Positions 53,802 to 64,000 of a DNA stretch of 64,000 nt are shown piece by piece. The stretch is taken from contig CM030366.1 in NCBI GenBank assembly GCA_017893485.1, positions 199,297,835 to 199,361,834 on the forward strand, given 5' to 3'. Source of the stretch: Hemerocallis citrina (Eukaryota > Streptophyta > Magnoliopsida > Asparagales > Asphodelaceae). Below the pieces are notes generated by a model. The model saw only the letters and a program-made list of their open reading frames with translations, was not told where the DNA came from and did no database searches. The number at the start of each line of letters is the position of its first letter. Position 1 is the first letter of the stretch. The position numbers and the translations under genes were made by a program.

Positions 53802-54150
53802 TAGACCTCCATGGTGCAGGATACCAACAAGAAGTCTCCAATGGAGTCGATCAATGAAGTTCCACAAATAAAAGTTGAAGGCCGAATTTGTGGCTTGTGA
53901 TGAAGGGGGTAACTGATCTTCTCTATTTTGAAAATCGGAATGTTGTTTCCTCTAATTAACATTTTACGGGATTACGTAGCCAAGGGAACTTCCAAACTTG
54001 ACAGACTCGCTGAACATTTTTCACTGCAGATAGTAATCCTGCACTTGGCCATCCAATTGAGTTCATATGCCTCGACTTGAAGAATCCAGCAATTTGCAAA
54101 TATTGTGGCTGGCCGGCCTTCGCTATGTCCAGCATGATCATCATCATTAA
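53802..54150 (+). pseudogene. NDUFS6 (complex I 13-kDa Fe-S subunit) pseudogene
   Basis: Two exon remnants, 53802-53908 and 54030-54150, separated by a small intron with GT/AG-like borders. They encode KKSPMESINEVPQIKVEGRI and then NPALGHPIEFICLDLKNPAI-CKYCG, matching the last exons of the plant mitochondrial NADH dehydrogenase iron-sulfur protein 6, including its zinc-binding Cys pair. One extra base near 53887 and an 8-base insertion at about 54109-54116 shift the frame; after the insertion the expected His-rich C-terminus reappears in another frame. The first exon (targeting peptide) is absent. As the intron is kept, this is a genomic duplicate, not a retrocopy. Confidence 0.85.
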
Positions 54151-54376
54151 AGATGAAATTATTGGGAATGCTTTGTTGAAATCTGGGTTCCTGTAGTGTA
54201 CGTAGGATCTATGTTAACTTTTGGTGGCGGGGTCTTTTAAACTATTCTCTGTTGTTGTTCAGTTGTTCTTTAGGTGCTTTATATAGACAAAAATGTTTCT
54301 TGAGGTTCTGGTGCTGATAGTGGTGCCTGTTTTAAAACTCTCCTCGCACGGAGAATGCACGTACCTGTCATTTGTA
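54151..54376. other. Short spacer
   Basis: No gene; ends at the direct repeat TCTTTATTCTT (54377-54387). Confidence 0.6.
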
Positions 54377-54387
54377 TCTTTATTCTT

Positions 54388-55918
54388 GGACAAAAACCAA
54401 AGTACCCCCAAACGTTTGGCCTAAGTACAATATGTCCATATAACGTTTGAAAAAATATTTAATAAAAAAAAAAACGTTTGAAAAAATACACTAAACCCAT
54501 TTCTCCGTTAACTTAACCCATTCGTTAAGTTATAATTATTAAATTACTTTTTTACCCTTAACCCTTTCATAATCAGATATCTTCTTCTTTCTTCCCTCCT
54601 TAACCATTTCATAATCAAATATCTTCTTCTTTCTTCCCTTTCTTCATTCCTTTTTTTTTTCTTTCATTTTTCTCTATTCTTTAATTTCTTCATTCCTTTT
54701 TTTTTCTTTCATTTTTCTCTATTAACAGCGATTTCTTCGGTCGACAGCAAAATGGTAGCGGTCGGCAAGGTGGGGTCGGCAACGTCAGCAACGGTAAGAA
54801 AGAAGTAAGATGACATGAATTTAAGTTTAGTGTATATGAGCAAATAGAGCAGCAGTAGTAGAACGTATCACTGTCCTAGACCCCTAAATCTTTGAAAGAG
54901 TCGGGATCAGCTTGAGCTTGACCTTGAGAAGTTGCATTCTGGCTCATCCCATCTTGAACCAAATCACCAATGGTGTTATAAAGTGAAGTCAGGTAAAGGG
55001 TTGTTTTCTTGAAAAGGAGAATATCTAATCAAAATGAAAATAGAATAGAAAGTTCTAGAGTAGCTAAATTAGTATACTTTTTTGTTGTTGTAGTAAAAAT
55101 CATATTATTTTTTTTCAGTTCAAATCACCCAATCACAACCAGTCTGAATTTAGCTACAACTATAATACATGTCTATAAAAAGATTTATAGACATGTATTA
55201 TAGTTGTAGCTAAATTAGTGACTCATAAGTTTGTATGCTGATCTAATTTCTCTGATATTAGAAAATCATTAATTACAATCTTTTCCTAAGCAAAACAGGT
55301 CTATAATACATGTTTAGAAAAAGATATATGGCTGTAACGGACACTTGTAATTTTATGGATGATACATTCCATTAGCAATTGTTTCCATGTCCAGAATGTT
55401 GGAGGGTGAGGGCTCGTGTGAGTTGGGAAGCAATAAAAAAGGAATTGTCTTATTCATTGTATGTGAAATCAAATGACTTCATTTTTTCAAGGATTTGGTT
55501 AATTGGTCCCTAATTGTATGTTCTTGTATCTGTATGGTATACCACACTAGATTACATGGAAGCGATGGTATGTCAAAACATATTCCATGGTGCTTTGACC
55601 GACATTCTTAAGTGGATATTTTTTGCTTATTACCACAGGATCCATATGGTTGTCTGCAAAGAGTAGTTGTTGCTAGTTACTCTGCTTCTTTTGCTTGTTT
55701 GCTTGATTCTCATTTGTAATCTCTCTTTCCCTTTATCTTCGTTTCATTGTCTATTTTTTCGAAATGTTAATAATTATGAAAGGATAAGGGTAAAAAAAAA
55801 TTTAATAATTATAACTTAACGGATGGGGTTAAGTTAACGAAGAAATGAGTATAGTGTACTTTTTCAAACGTTATATGGGCATATTGTACTTAGGCTAAAC
55901 GTTGGGGGTACTTTTGTG
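54388..55918. mobile_element. Inverted-repeat (MULE/MITE-like) unit of 1.5 kb
   Basis: The left 54388-54590 and right 55770-55918 are inverted copies, about 150 bp each. Left: CAAAGTACCCCCAAACGTTT, GCCTAAGTACAATATG, CGTTAACTTAACCC, AAGTTATAATTATTAAAT. The right, reverse-complemented, shows the same blocks in the same order. The inside is AT-rich with poly-T/C tracts; no transposase seen. Confidence 0.75.
55147..55216. repeat. Perfect 33-bp hairpin
   Basis: Arm 55147-55179 and arm 55184-55216 are exact reverse complements (starting AATTTAGCTACAACTATAAT) with a 4-nt loop AAGA. It lies in the middle of the inverted-repeat unit. A partial, imperfect copy of one arm occurs at about 55300-55320. 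Confidence 0.95.
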
Positions 55919-58900
55919 TCTTCTAAATTTGCTAAAGTGTTAGGAGTTGAACCGAAGATTTTTCTAGGCAAGATCTTAGCAGTAGCTACTCCATCAGGGG
56001 AAACTCTAACCACTGATCGGTATTACGCTGATTGCGAGATTGTGATTGGAGATCGAATCTTTGGGATTGATCTGATCGAGCTAACTATCTTGGAAGTCGA
56101 TGTTATCATTGGCATTGATTGGATGTCGGTGTACAGTGCAAGCATCAAGTGTAAGACCAAGACAGTAACAGTGAAGGCTCCAGGTGGACCTGAAGTCACT
56201 TTCCAAGGGAAGAAGAAGTGTTCTAGGCTGGTGGCAGCTATCCGCAAGGAAGAGACTCCTGTGGAAGTGCAAGGGATTCTTGTGGTTCGGGACTATCCGA
56301 CCGTGTTCTTGGATAATATCCTGGGTTACTCCCGCATCGTGATGTAGAGTTCAGCATCACTGTTCAACCGGGAAGTGCACCTATTTCTAAGGCACCGTAT
56401 AGGATGGCTCCAGTGGAAGAGGATGAGGTAAAACGGCAGATTGAGGAACTATTGGAGAAAAGCTTTATTCAACCTAGTGCATCACCTTGGGGAGCACCAG
56501 TGCTTTTGGTAAAGAAGAAGGATGGATCGATGAGAATGTGTATCGATTACCGAGAGCTGAATAAGGTCACTGTTCAGAATAAGTATCCTATTCCCCGAAT
56601 TGATGATTTGTTCGATCATCTACAAGGAGCAGCTGTTTTCTCCAAAATAGATCTTCGATCAGGATATCACCAAGTTCGAGTGAAAGCTGAAGATGTGCAC
56701 AAAACTGCATTTAGAACTCGACATGGGCATTATGAATTCTTGGTTATGCCATTTGGAGTGACGAATGCACCTACAATCTTCATGGATTTGATGAACAGAG
56801 TTCTGAGGCCGTTCATTGATTCTTTCGTCGTGGTGTTTATCGACGATATCCTCGTGTACTCCAAGTCAGAGGAGGAGCACACCGAGCATCTGGCAGCAGT
56901 TTTGAAGAAGCTGGAAGAGCAGAAGTTGTATGCCAAGTTATCCAAGTGTGATTTCTGAAAATCTGAAGTGGCATTCCTAGGTCACATCCTTTCTAAGGAG
57001 GGAGTGGCAACTGATCCACAGACGATAGAGGCAGTGAGAGATTGGGCTAGGCCTACTACAGTGAAGGAAGTCAGAAGTTTTCTTGGAATGACTGGATACT
57101 ACAGGAGATTCATTCAACGTTATGTTCAGATAGTCGTGCCGCTTACTGGTCTGACCAAGAAGAATGTGAACTTCAAGTGGACTGAGCAATGTGAGGCGAG
57201 CTTTCAGGAGCTGAAAGAGAAACTGACTACTACACCTATTTTGGCTTTGCCTAGAGCAGGTGTTGAGTATGATGTTTACAGCGATGCTTCACATCGTGGG
57301 CTTGGTTGTGTCTTAATGCAAGAAGGAAGAGTAATCGCTTATGGGTCTAGGTAACTACGACCGCATGAGAAGAATTACCCGACTCATGATCTGGAGTTGG
57401 CTGCGATTATCTCTGCCCTGAAGCAATGGAGGCACTACGTGTACGGTGAGAAATTGAACATGTACACGGACCACAAGAGTTTGAAGTGCATATATCAACA
57501 GAAGGATTTGAATTTGAGGCAGCGAAGATGGTTGGAAGTGCTCGAGGACATGCGACCTGAGATCAAGTATCATCCTGGGAAAGCTAATGTTGTTGCTGAT
57601 GCACTTAGTCGCAAGAGCAGTTTATCCAGTTTGATTACAACTCAGAAGCATCTGATTGAGGAATTGAATCGAGCAGGTATTGAGGTTGTCTTGTAAGGAT
57701 TGGAAGCATCTTTAGCTCAGTTGAGGCTTCAGCCTACACTGAATGGAAAGATCATTGCAAGTCAGGAGGTTGATGCTGATATCTTGGAGATGAAGGAGCA
57801 GGTTGGTGCTGGCAGGTTGCCCGGATTTCAAATCAGGGATGGAGTGCTGTGGTTTGGAGATAGACTATGCGTTCCAAATCAGGCGGACCTGAAAGAAAGT
57901 ATTCTTCAGGAGGCGCATGCTACTCTTTTGTCGGTATATCCTGGGAGTACTAAGATGTACAAGGACATCAAACAGCATTTCTGGTGGTCAGGTGTGAAGC
58001 AGGATGTGGCTGAATTTGTGGCGAAGTGTGAGGTTTGTCAGCAAGTCAAAGCCGAAAATCAGAGACCCGGAGGTCTATTACAGCCGTTACCTATTCCGGA
58101 ATGGAAGTGGGATAACATCAGTATGGATTTCATTACAGGATTGCCCAAGAGTCCTAAAGGCAATGATGCGATTTGGGTTATAGTCGATCGACTAACCATG
58201 TCCGCTCACTTTTTGGCGATGAAACTCACTGCTTCGATGGACAAGTTAGCTGAGTTGTATGTTGGCGAGATCGTCAGGCTTCATGGTGTTCCGTCAACTA
58301 TTGTGTCTGATCGAGATGTGCGGTTTACTTCGCATTTCTAGAGGAGTCTTCAGACAGCTTTGGGTACCAAGACGGATTTCAGTACTGCTTTTCATCCGCA
58401 AACTGATGGGCAGATCGAGAGAGTCAACCGTATTCTTGAGGATATACTTCGGTGTTGTGTACTAGACTTTGGAGGCAGTTGGGAAAGGCATTTACCTTTG
58501 GTAGAGTTTGCCTACAACAACAGTTTTCAGACCAGTATCGGAATGGCACCGTACGAAGCTTTGTATGGCAGGAAGTGCAGAATACCTGTTTGTTGGTTTG
58601 AAGTTGGGGAGCGTCAATTGTTTGGCCCTGAGCTTGTGCAGCAAACCTCTGAAAAGATTGTTCTGATCAGGAAAAGGTTGGTAGAAGCTCAGAGCAGGTA
58701 GAAAAGCTATGCAGACAACCGGAGAAGGGACCTTGAGTTTGAGGAAGGTGACTTCGTCTTTCTGAAAGTATCACCCAGTAAAGGTGTGATTCGATTTGGC
58801 AAAGGCGGGAAGTTAGACCCGAGATTTATAGGCCCGTACAAGATATTGAAAAGGATTGAGAAAACTGCTTACCGGCTTGAATTACCGGAAGATTTATCTC

Positions 58901-59163
58901 AGGTGCACAATGTCTTTCATGTGTCTATGCTGAGAGGTTATATTCCAGATCCGAGTCATCATTTGTCTGAAGTGCCGGAAGGTTTGCAGTTGGATCTGAA
59001 TTACATCGAGTCTCCTGTCGAGATTGTTGATCGTCGAGAGAAAGTCTTGAGGAATAAGACGATACCGATGGTCAAGGTAGTCTGGAGAAACCATTTGGTT
59101 GAAGAGGCTACTTGGGAGTCTAAGGAGAGGATGCTGAAGGATTATCCTGAGCTTTTTGCTTGA
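55916..59163 (+). pseudogene. Chromovirus pol relic (PR-RT-RH-INT-chromodomain)
   Basis: In order: protease C-terminal part (VDVIIGIDWMSVY), a frameshift near 56310, RT with [34 protein letters not shown] and catalytic [15 protein letters not shown] (about 56836-56880), RNase H (DVYSDASHRGLGCVLMQEGR, YTDHKSLKCIYQ), zinc finger (H ... [11 protein letters not shown]), integrase with [33 protein letters not shown] and AFHPQTDGQIERVNRILED, then GPYKILKRIEKTAYRLELPE and a chromodomain (VEIVDRREKVLRNKTIPMVK ... EEATWESKE). In-frame stops at 56956 (for Trp), 57352 (for Gln), 57694, 58339 (for Trp) and 58699 (for Gln) are mostly single C:G to T:A changes. Confidence 0.9.
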
Positions 59164-60761
59164 TTGTATCTTTGTATCTTTTTGTTTTTGTTGAGAGTGT
59201 TTGTTTTCTCGCTCTTGACTGTAGTTCCGGGGACGGAACTATTCTAAGGAGGGAGTGTTGTAATGCCCCGATTTTCATTTAATGAAAATTATTTATTTTG
59301 CACGTAGTGTGCACGTGCAATATTTTTTGGTGATTATTTTCATTATGATGAGTATAGATATTTAAATATGTGCTTTTAATTATTTTATACAAAGCCTTCT
59401 TTCAATTAGACAAAAAGCCTATTCTTCTTAAAGCCCAAAAATTTAATTCATTTATTATTTTTATAATTATTATTTTGGCCCAAAAACTAAAGCCCATGAG
59501 CTATTTTATTTTTAAATACAACTTGTCATGTAGGATACAATTTAAAGTTTATTTTTATGTAAAATATAATGTACAAATTTTAAATGGAGACCAAGTTGCA
59601 TACACATGCACTACACGTACACATGCAATATGCACCATGCTATGGCCGGTTGTGATTTAGGAGGGAAATCAAAATTTTGAGTGGAGTTATGGTGGTGGTG
59701 GTGGTTACTTGATCATGGGTAGTTAGTGTAACTCCTCCTTAAATCTTAGCCATTTGTCCCTAACTCCTACTTCAATCTTAGCCATCCATTCTCCTATTTT
59801 TTTAGTATAAATACCCCCCCCCCCCTTTGGCTAGTATTCTTGTGCTAGATTCCTCCAATCTATAGTTCAAAATACAATTATCTAGTAGTTAGTAAGTGAG
59901 TAAAAGATTGACAGTGTGTGGGAAGATTGTGCTTGCATCATCAAGAAGGGGAGAGGCCGGCTATCATCAAGGAGAGCTCTTGGTTTTGGCTTGTAGAGTG
60001 CTCGGGTTTGGCTAGTGTGCGCGCATCTAGGAGGAGGATCGTTCGTTCGCAAGGACATTCGTTTAGGAGGTTGCTAATTGTACTATTCTTCTATAAGGTG
60101 GGTAAATTTTCTATATTTCTAAATAGGAATGCATGCTAGATTTGAATGGAAAAATGATGCATGAAAAAGATTAATAAGAGTACACATTTAATTGGAAAAT
60201 TGATCTATAAATTGATTGAAATGTGGATGTGCAATTGTATGTGGTTTTATTAGTAAAAGTCTAAATTTTGTGTGAATTTATTATAGCCATGGATTGTTAA
60301 AGAGAGTTTTATTATCTACACCATGAATTATAGACACAAAAGTTAGTAGATTAACAATGCTACTTTATGTGTTTAAATGAATCCATGTGTTGTATTGAAA
60401 TGAATGAATTAAAATATAGAGTTGTATGTTTGGTAAATGATTAAAAACAGGAAATTAATATGAAGTTTGTTAATAAAGAGATTAGTGATGTTAATTGTAA
60501 GAAATGTCGAAAAGGAAGAAATGTGGTAGTGATAGTTTATAAACCGAATTAATTGTATGAAAAGTATGTTTTAATTATTGAAAAAAATTATTTTATTATA
60601 CTGGAGTAGAATTTATGTTGGGAATAGCCAATCTGGACATTTACAGCAACTTTAGTAAAGGCAAAACGAAATGAGAGATTGTTGAACATCGAAATATTTA
60701 CTAAACAGAGAGGATAGATCTAACTAGACTACGGGTCGAAATATGACAACATGAGCGTAAG

Positions 60762-60840
60762 TAGCCAGATGGCTAGAGCGCGCGGCTGTGTTCTCTTGAG
60801 TCGCTGGTTCGAATCCCCTTAGCACTATACTTTTTGTATT
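60762..60840 (+). promoter_or_regulatory. tRNA-like Pol III A/B boxes, unit 1
   Basis: A box TAGCCAGATGG (60762-60772) and a consensus B box GGTTCGAATCC (60806-60816), 44 bp apart as in tRNA genes, followed by a T5 and a T6 run that could terminate Pol III. No full cloverleaf can be folded, so this is tRNA-derived and not a tRNA gene. Confidence 0.55.
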
Positions 60841-60915
60841 TTTTGAAAAAGCATAAATACTACAGCCGAGAGCATTTAAAGCTCTCAACCCCCCTTTATA
60901 TCGATTGGCACACTC

Positions 60916-61012
60916 GGCCTAGTGGCCAGAGCGTGTGGTTTGCTTCTTGGTGGTTGCTGGTTCGAATTTGGGCTCGCCACGAGTATTAACTTTGGGGAAA
61001 ATTATTTTTTTT
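60916..61012 (+). promoter_or_regulatory. tRNA-like Pol III A/B boxes, unit 2
   Basis: A-box-like GGCCTAGTGGCCAGAG (60916-60931) and B box GGTTCGAATTTG (60959-60970) about 40 bp apart, with an eight-T run about 30 bp downstream. Same arrangement as unit 1, about 153 bp later, but diverged. Confidence 0.5.
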
Positions 61013-62569
61013 GGTGTTTTCGATGATTGAAAATTATGAAAAAAATATGGTTATTATTCTAAAAATATGGGGGATTTATGAAAAATAATTTGGGAATTAT
61101 TTACATGAAATGGAGTATGTTTTGAGAATAAATGTCCTATACTTGTATGTTATGAAAATTGCACTTTGCAAAAGGACTTGAAATAAAATATTAGAAAAGA
61201 AGTATAATAATGATGTGATGTGAATTATTCTTATTGGAGAATAATGTGGAAATTATGAAATGTGAATATTCATGTAGTGATGTGATTTTAATGTGAAAAT
61301 GATATTTGATGAAATAATATAATTCCATGTATGGCTATGGACTCATGAATGAATTAGAAATCATGCTATTGAATAAGAAAATCCATTATGATTATGAAGA
61401 TAAACTTATGAGCTGGAAATGCTCAAATTTTGAAAATTGTGAATTGAAATTGAAACACAAGAGTAGCTAAGTCTCCCCCGGCATTTGGAAAGAAATGAAA
61501 TGAAAATTGAAATGAAAGACCAAGGTTGGTCACGTTTGAATGAATAAATAAGTCTGATTCAGTGGAGAGGCTAACTCTAGAGCTTTGGTTTTGTTCATGA
61601 TTCTATTAAATTAAAGAAAATAGTGCATAGTGAAGACGTGATGAAAGTGAGAGAAAAATACAAGTATGAGAGTTAGAGTTTACGGTGCGGGTGTGTGAGC
61701 CACAGAATGTATGCTTGATGAGTCAAGACATGGAGTGGGCGCAACTCAGTAATGATCAGACTTTAGCAACGCTTGTGGAATGTTTGGTGACTGCAAGAGG
61801 ATCGTGTTCAGGGAGAAGGCTGAATTGCCACAGAATGCATGCTTGATGAGTCAAGACATGGCGTGGGATTCCCCTCCAGGGTCCGGTACACGTGCTTGTA
61901 CTCATAGATCATTTAGGATACTTACCGTAGTTACAGTAGTAGATTAAGTCATGACGAGAGATTGAACCCTACAAAGATGAAGAACGGTTAAGAGGCTTGC
62001 CCTCGGACCTATGTAGTATGGGATGCATAGAATCCGAACAAGTGTGCATTAGTGTCATATAATACAAATAACTGCATTAAGGACTAAGTGCACAATCATA
62101 ACACGACATCAATAGGGTAGTCCCTTTAGTTTGACATGTGACAAGTTTGTGTTTGTTAAATATGAAAAATGAGTTATACTATTTCCGGCATAGAGATGAT
62201 AGCCGTGTATAATGTTCGTCGGTTGAATAAACTGACGTACCCACAGTTTTATATGCAGGGTAATGACATGATAAAGAGGAACAGATGCTTAAAGATTATT
62301 CAATGTTGTTGTACATTTATTCAATTGTTGTAAATTTTACTTTCGCTGTGCAATGTAAAGTGTAAAGTTTTATGTAAACTCTGATGTAAAGTGAAAAGTT
62401 CAAATTTCCTTGTAAAATTATACTAAATGAAGTGGAAAGATCCTGTAGAACTCTCGAATTCAGTTGTATTTGGGATTCGGGGCGTTACAGAGTTGTATCA
62501 CATATAACGTTTGAAAAAGTACACTATACTCATTTTGTCCGTTAACTTTGGTTTTTGCTCTTTATTCTT

Positions 62570-62840
62570 ATCAGTTCCACACAATCCAGAATAATAAAAT
62601 GTATCCCCGTGAAAATGATACTAGGAATACTAATGAAATAAGTAAACTGTGTGATGAACAATTATAACCAATCACACATTGAAAGTTTTAAAGGTACATC
62701 TGCTCAAGCAAGTTTCTTGAATGCCATTCTCTTCTGTACGTTACGGTTATTTGCAACAATACATTTCTTTTCTGAATGATGTGCAGAATCTGTATACATG
62801 CTAACTATCCATAAGTACAATAATCAATCAATATGAGTAG
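62570..62840. other. AT-rich spacer
   Basis: No gene between the compound element and the third Tat LTR. Confidence 0.6.
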
Positions 62841-63406
62841 TGATATGGGTCAGGAATAACGTGGCCCATCCTGGACCACTGGATCCCCTCAGGATATGCG
62901 CCCCTTCTGATCCTTCTGATCTACCACATCAGCACTGGAAAACCGCCCGGAGCTCTGCCACGTCAGCCCGGAAACCGCTCCGGCGACTGCCACGTCAGCC
63001 CTATACCGCCCGGCTTTCCACCGCTTCAGCCACTCGGGTAATTGGGTCTAGACCCGATTGGCTTCCTCTATAAATACCAGACCCTCCCCCCTGCCTACAG
63101 GTAATCAATCTTTTTCCACCAAAACCCTAGTTACTGTTGCTCTAGCTTAAGTGACTGACTAGATCGTCGGAGAGTCTGCCACCGGGACCAACCCCGGTGT
63201 TTCTAGACCGTCTGCAGGTACACCAGACCTCGGATCCGAGCCACCTGATCCGAGCCGAGCATCCAGCCTCGCCCCAGTCCAGCCTGTCACCGGTACCGCT
63301 CGGCCAGCCGAGGGTCGTCTGACCAGTAGCTTCCTCCTTCCAATACAAATCGAGTAAGAACTCACACCTGGTGCATCCACACGTCTCCCAGAAACAAACC
63401 GCATCA
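62841..63406 (+). repeat. Third Tat element, 5' LTR
   Basis: 566 bp, TGATATGGGTC ... CCGCATCA. TATA box at 63069-63076, then GGTAATCAATCTTTTTCC, and later ACCAACCCCGGTGTTTCTAG and GTCTGCAGGTACAC, which are shared with the LTR of the inner element. The right half of the LTR is clearly homologous to it; the left half is not obviously so. Confidence 0.85.
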
Positions 63407-63408
63407 GG

Positions 63409-63428
63409 TTGGCGCCGTCTGTGGGAAA
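63409..63428 (+). other. Third Tat element, primer-binding site
   Basis: TTGGCGCCGTCTGTGGGAAA follows the LTR after 2 nt; same core as in the inner element. Confidence 0.8.
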
Positions 63429-63487
63429 GCTACTTTGGAAGCCGACCCAAGCCCGACCATCAAGGTACCTCGACAGCCGAACTCTCA

Positions 63488-64000
63488 TGGCCCCCGAAGC
63501 CAAGAAGGCTGCTACCTTCGCACCCCAGCGGGACTTGCCACCGCCGAGCCACGCGCATCCAAGCACAGGGCTCCCCGTCAGGGACCCCAGAAGAGCGCCA
63601 CCCGTCCAGCCCAGCCCGACCTACGGGGGGTAATCATCAACCGACAGGTTAGTCGCAGCAGGGGAAGGGCCGCTTCCAACTCGGCCCCGAACCATCCAAA
63701 ACCACCGCCCGAAGGACGGAGGCCAGCGCTCAGCCGCATCGGAAGGCAACCTCCGGCCCAACCGGCCCGGGTCGAGGGAGCCCCAGTCACTCACCAGGAG
63801 TTCCAGGACTTCCGAAGGGAAATTCTTGGGGCTCTCCGACGGGCCCCCAGGGAGGAAGTCCGCCATTCCCAAACCAGGTCGGACGCCGAGGCCAGCGTGT
63901 CCCGCCCATCAACAATCCCGCCAGAGGATGATGGCGAACTCCTAAGGTGCCTCCAAGAAATGGAGGATCGCCTCGATCACATAGGCGACGGCGGCCCCAG
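63488..64000 (+). pseudogene. Third Tat element, gag N-terminal part (frameshifted, partial)
   Basis: ATG at 63488 (MAPEAKKAATFAPQRDLPPP) parallels the start of the inner Gag. The frame ends at 63633, while homology continues in another frame (QPDLRGVIINRQVSRSRGRA, APVTHQEFQDFRREILGALR, CLQEMEDRLDHIGDGG), so there is a frameshift at about 63600. Truncated by the window end before the Gag core. Confidence 0.75.

Larger units (their letters stand above)
55905..62489 (+). mobile_element. 5'-truncated chromovirus (Tekay/Del-like) Ty3/gypsy element
   Basis: Starts abruptly in the protease, runs through RT, RNase H, integrase and a chromodomain, then a purine-rich tract and one 3.2-kb LTR. 5' LTR and gag are absent. 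The junction with the inverted-repeat unit lies at about 55905-55918. Integrase ending in a chromodomain defines the chromovirus branch. Stops throughout: inactive. Confidence 0.9.
59259..62489 (+). repeat. 3' LTR of the chromovirus element (3.2 kb)
   Basis: Starts TGTAATGCCCCGATTTTCAT after the purine tract AAGGAGGGAGTGT and ends GGGATTCGGGGCGTTACA: classic Tekay/Del ends. It contains two tRNA-like Pol III promoter units (60762-60840 and 60916-61012) and two copies of GCTTGATGAGTCAAGACATG at about 61712 and 61841. No gene; the short frame 59918-60139 has no domain. Confidence 0.85.
54377..62569. mobile_element. Compound inverted-repeat element with 11-bp flanking duplication
   Basis: TCTTTATTCTT occurs exactly at 54377-54387 and 62559-62569. 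Just inside, the left end reads GGACAAAAACCAAAGTACCC and the right end, reverse-complemented, GCAAAAACCAAAGTTAACGG: a short terminal inverted repeat next to an 11-bp duplication, as for Mutator-type elements (9-11 bp TSD). Inside are an inverted-repeat unit (54388-55918), a 5'-truncated gypsy element with one LTR (about 55905-62489), and 62490-62558, which repeats part of the left inverted repeat. The assembly history (nested insertion plus deletion) is inference. Confidence 0.5.
62841..64000 (+). mobile_element. Third Tat-lineage gypsy element, 5' part (cut by window edge)
   Basis: 5' LTR, PBS and the first 170 or so codons of gag on the + strand. Related to the inner element but with a different LTR start. 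Continues beyond 64000, so its pol status is unknown. Confidence 0.9.

Noticed and set aside
60745..60830. Possible tRNA gene
   Set aside because: A and B boxes are present, but no acceptor or anticodon stems can be paired; kept as a tRNA-like promoter only.

Overview
The window is plant nuclear DNA, most probably from a eudicot. It holds one complete intron-rich host gene, a likely small host gene, host-gene relics, and a dense set of plant transposons: Ty3/gypsy of the Tat and chromovirus lineages, an L1-like LINE, Helitrons, hAT-type MITEs and foldback elements. Long AT-rich spacers with (TA)n runs alternate with GC-rich retrotransposon blocks. Nothing looks bacterial, organellar or viral.

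Region by region: (1) 1-5.7 kb is AT-rich. A decayed RPA70-like ssDNA-binding gene is interrupted by a fragment resembling plant MULTIPOLAR SPINDLE 1. It is followed on the same strand by a textbook Helitron 3' end (11-bp hairpin, 12 nt, CTAG^T at 4583), then by a run of short Helitron-like elements in the opposite orientation. (2) 5720-28773 is a 23-kb nest. The outer element is a + strand Tat-type Ty3/gypsy (595-bp LTRs, TSD GAGGT) with gag, PR, RT, two RNase H domains and integrase, now broken by stops and frameshifts. Its RT is split at 9168/18503 by a 9.3-kb Tat-related element on the - strand (793-bp LTRs with no difference seen by eye, TSD CGTAG). The inner element keeps one intact gag-protease ORF, has no RT/RNase H/integrase, and carries an intact three-exon gene in antisense. 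The outer element carries the decayed homologue of that antisense gene. Both elements have tandem arrays in their 3' untranslated parts. (3) 28.8-34 kb holds an unidentified exon-like piece, small tandem repeats, a 538-bp foldback element and a likely single-exon gene for a charged coiled-coil protein (32905-33462). (4) 34.0-37.9 kb is a 5'-truncated, mutated L1-like LINE. (5) 40163-52825 is a complete 12-exon gene for a DEAD-box RNA helicase of the plant RH5 (STRS1)/yeast Dbp3 type. Its introns carry a 3.2-kb solo LTR, a hAT MITE and a 440-bp Helitron, each with clean insertion boundaries. (6) 53.8-54.15 kb is a two-exon pseudogene of the mitochondrial complex I subunit NDUFS6. (7) 54388-62558 is a compound block bounded by 11-bp direct repeats. 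It contains an inverted-repeat element with a perfect 33-bp hairpin, and the 3' two thirds of a chromodomain-bearing (Tekay/Del-like) gypsy element whose 3.2-kb LTR holds two tRNA-like Pol III promoter units. (8) 62841-64000 is the start of a third Tat element, cut by the window edge.

How the parts relate: the inner Tat copy can encode only capsid and protease, so if it moved recently it must have borrowed RT and integrase in trans. The third Tat element has a very similar Gag and primer-binding site and is a plausible type of helper family. The spliced antisense gene, kept open in the young copy and decayed in the old one, is the least understood component. The helicase is the only gene with a confident cellular role (ribosome biogenesis/RNA remodelling); its coding frame is undamaged despite the intronic insertions.
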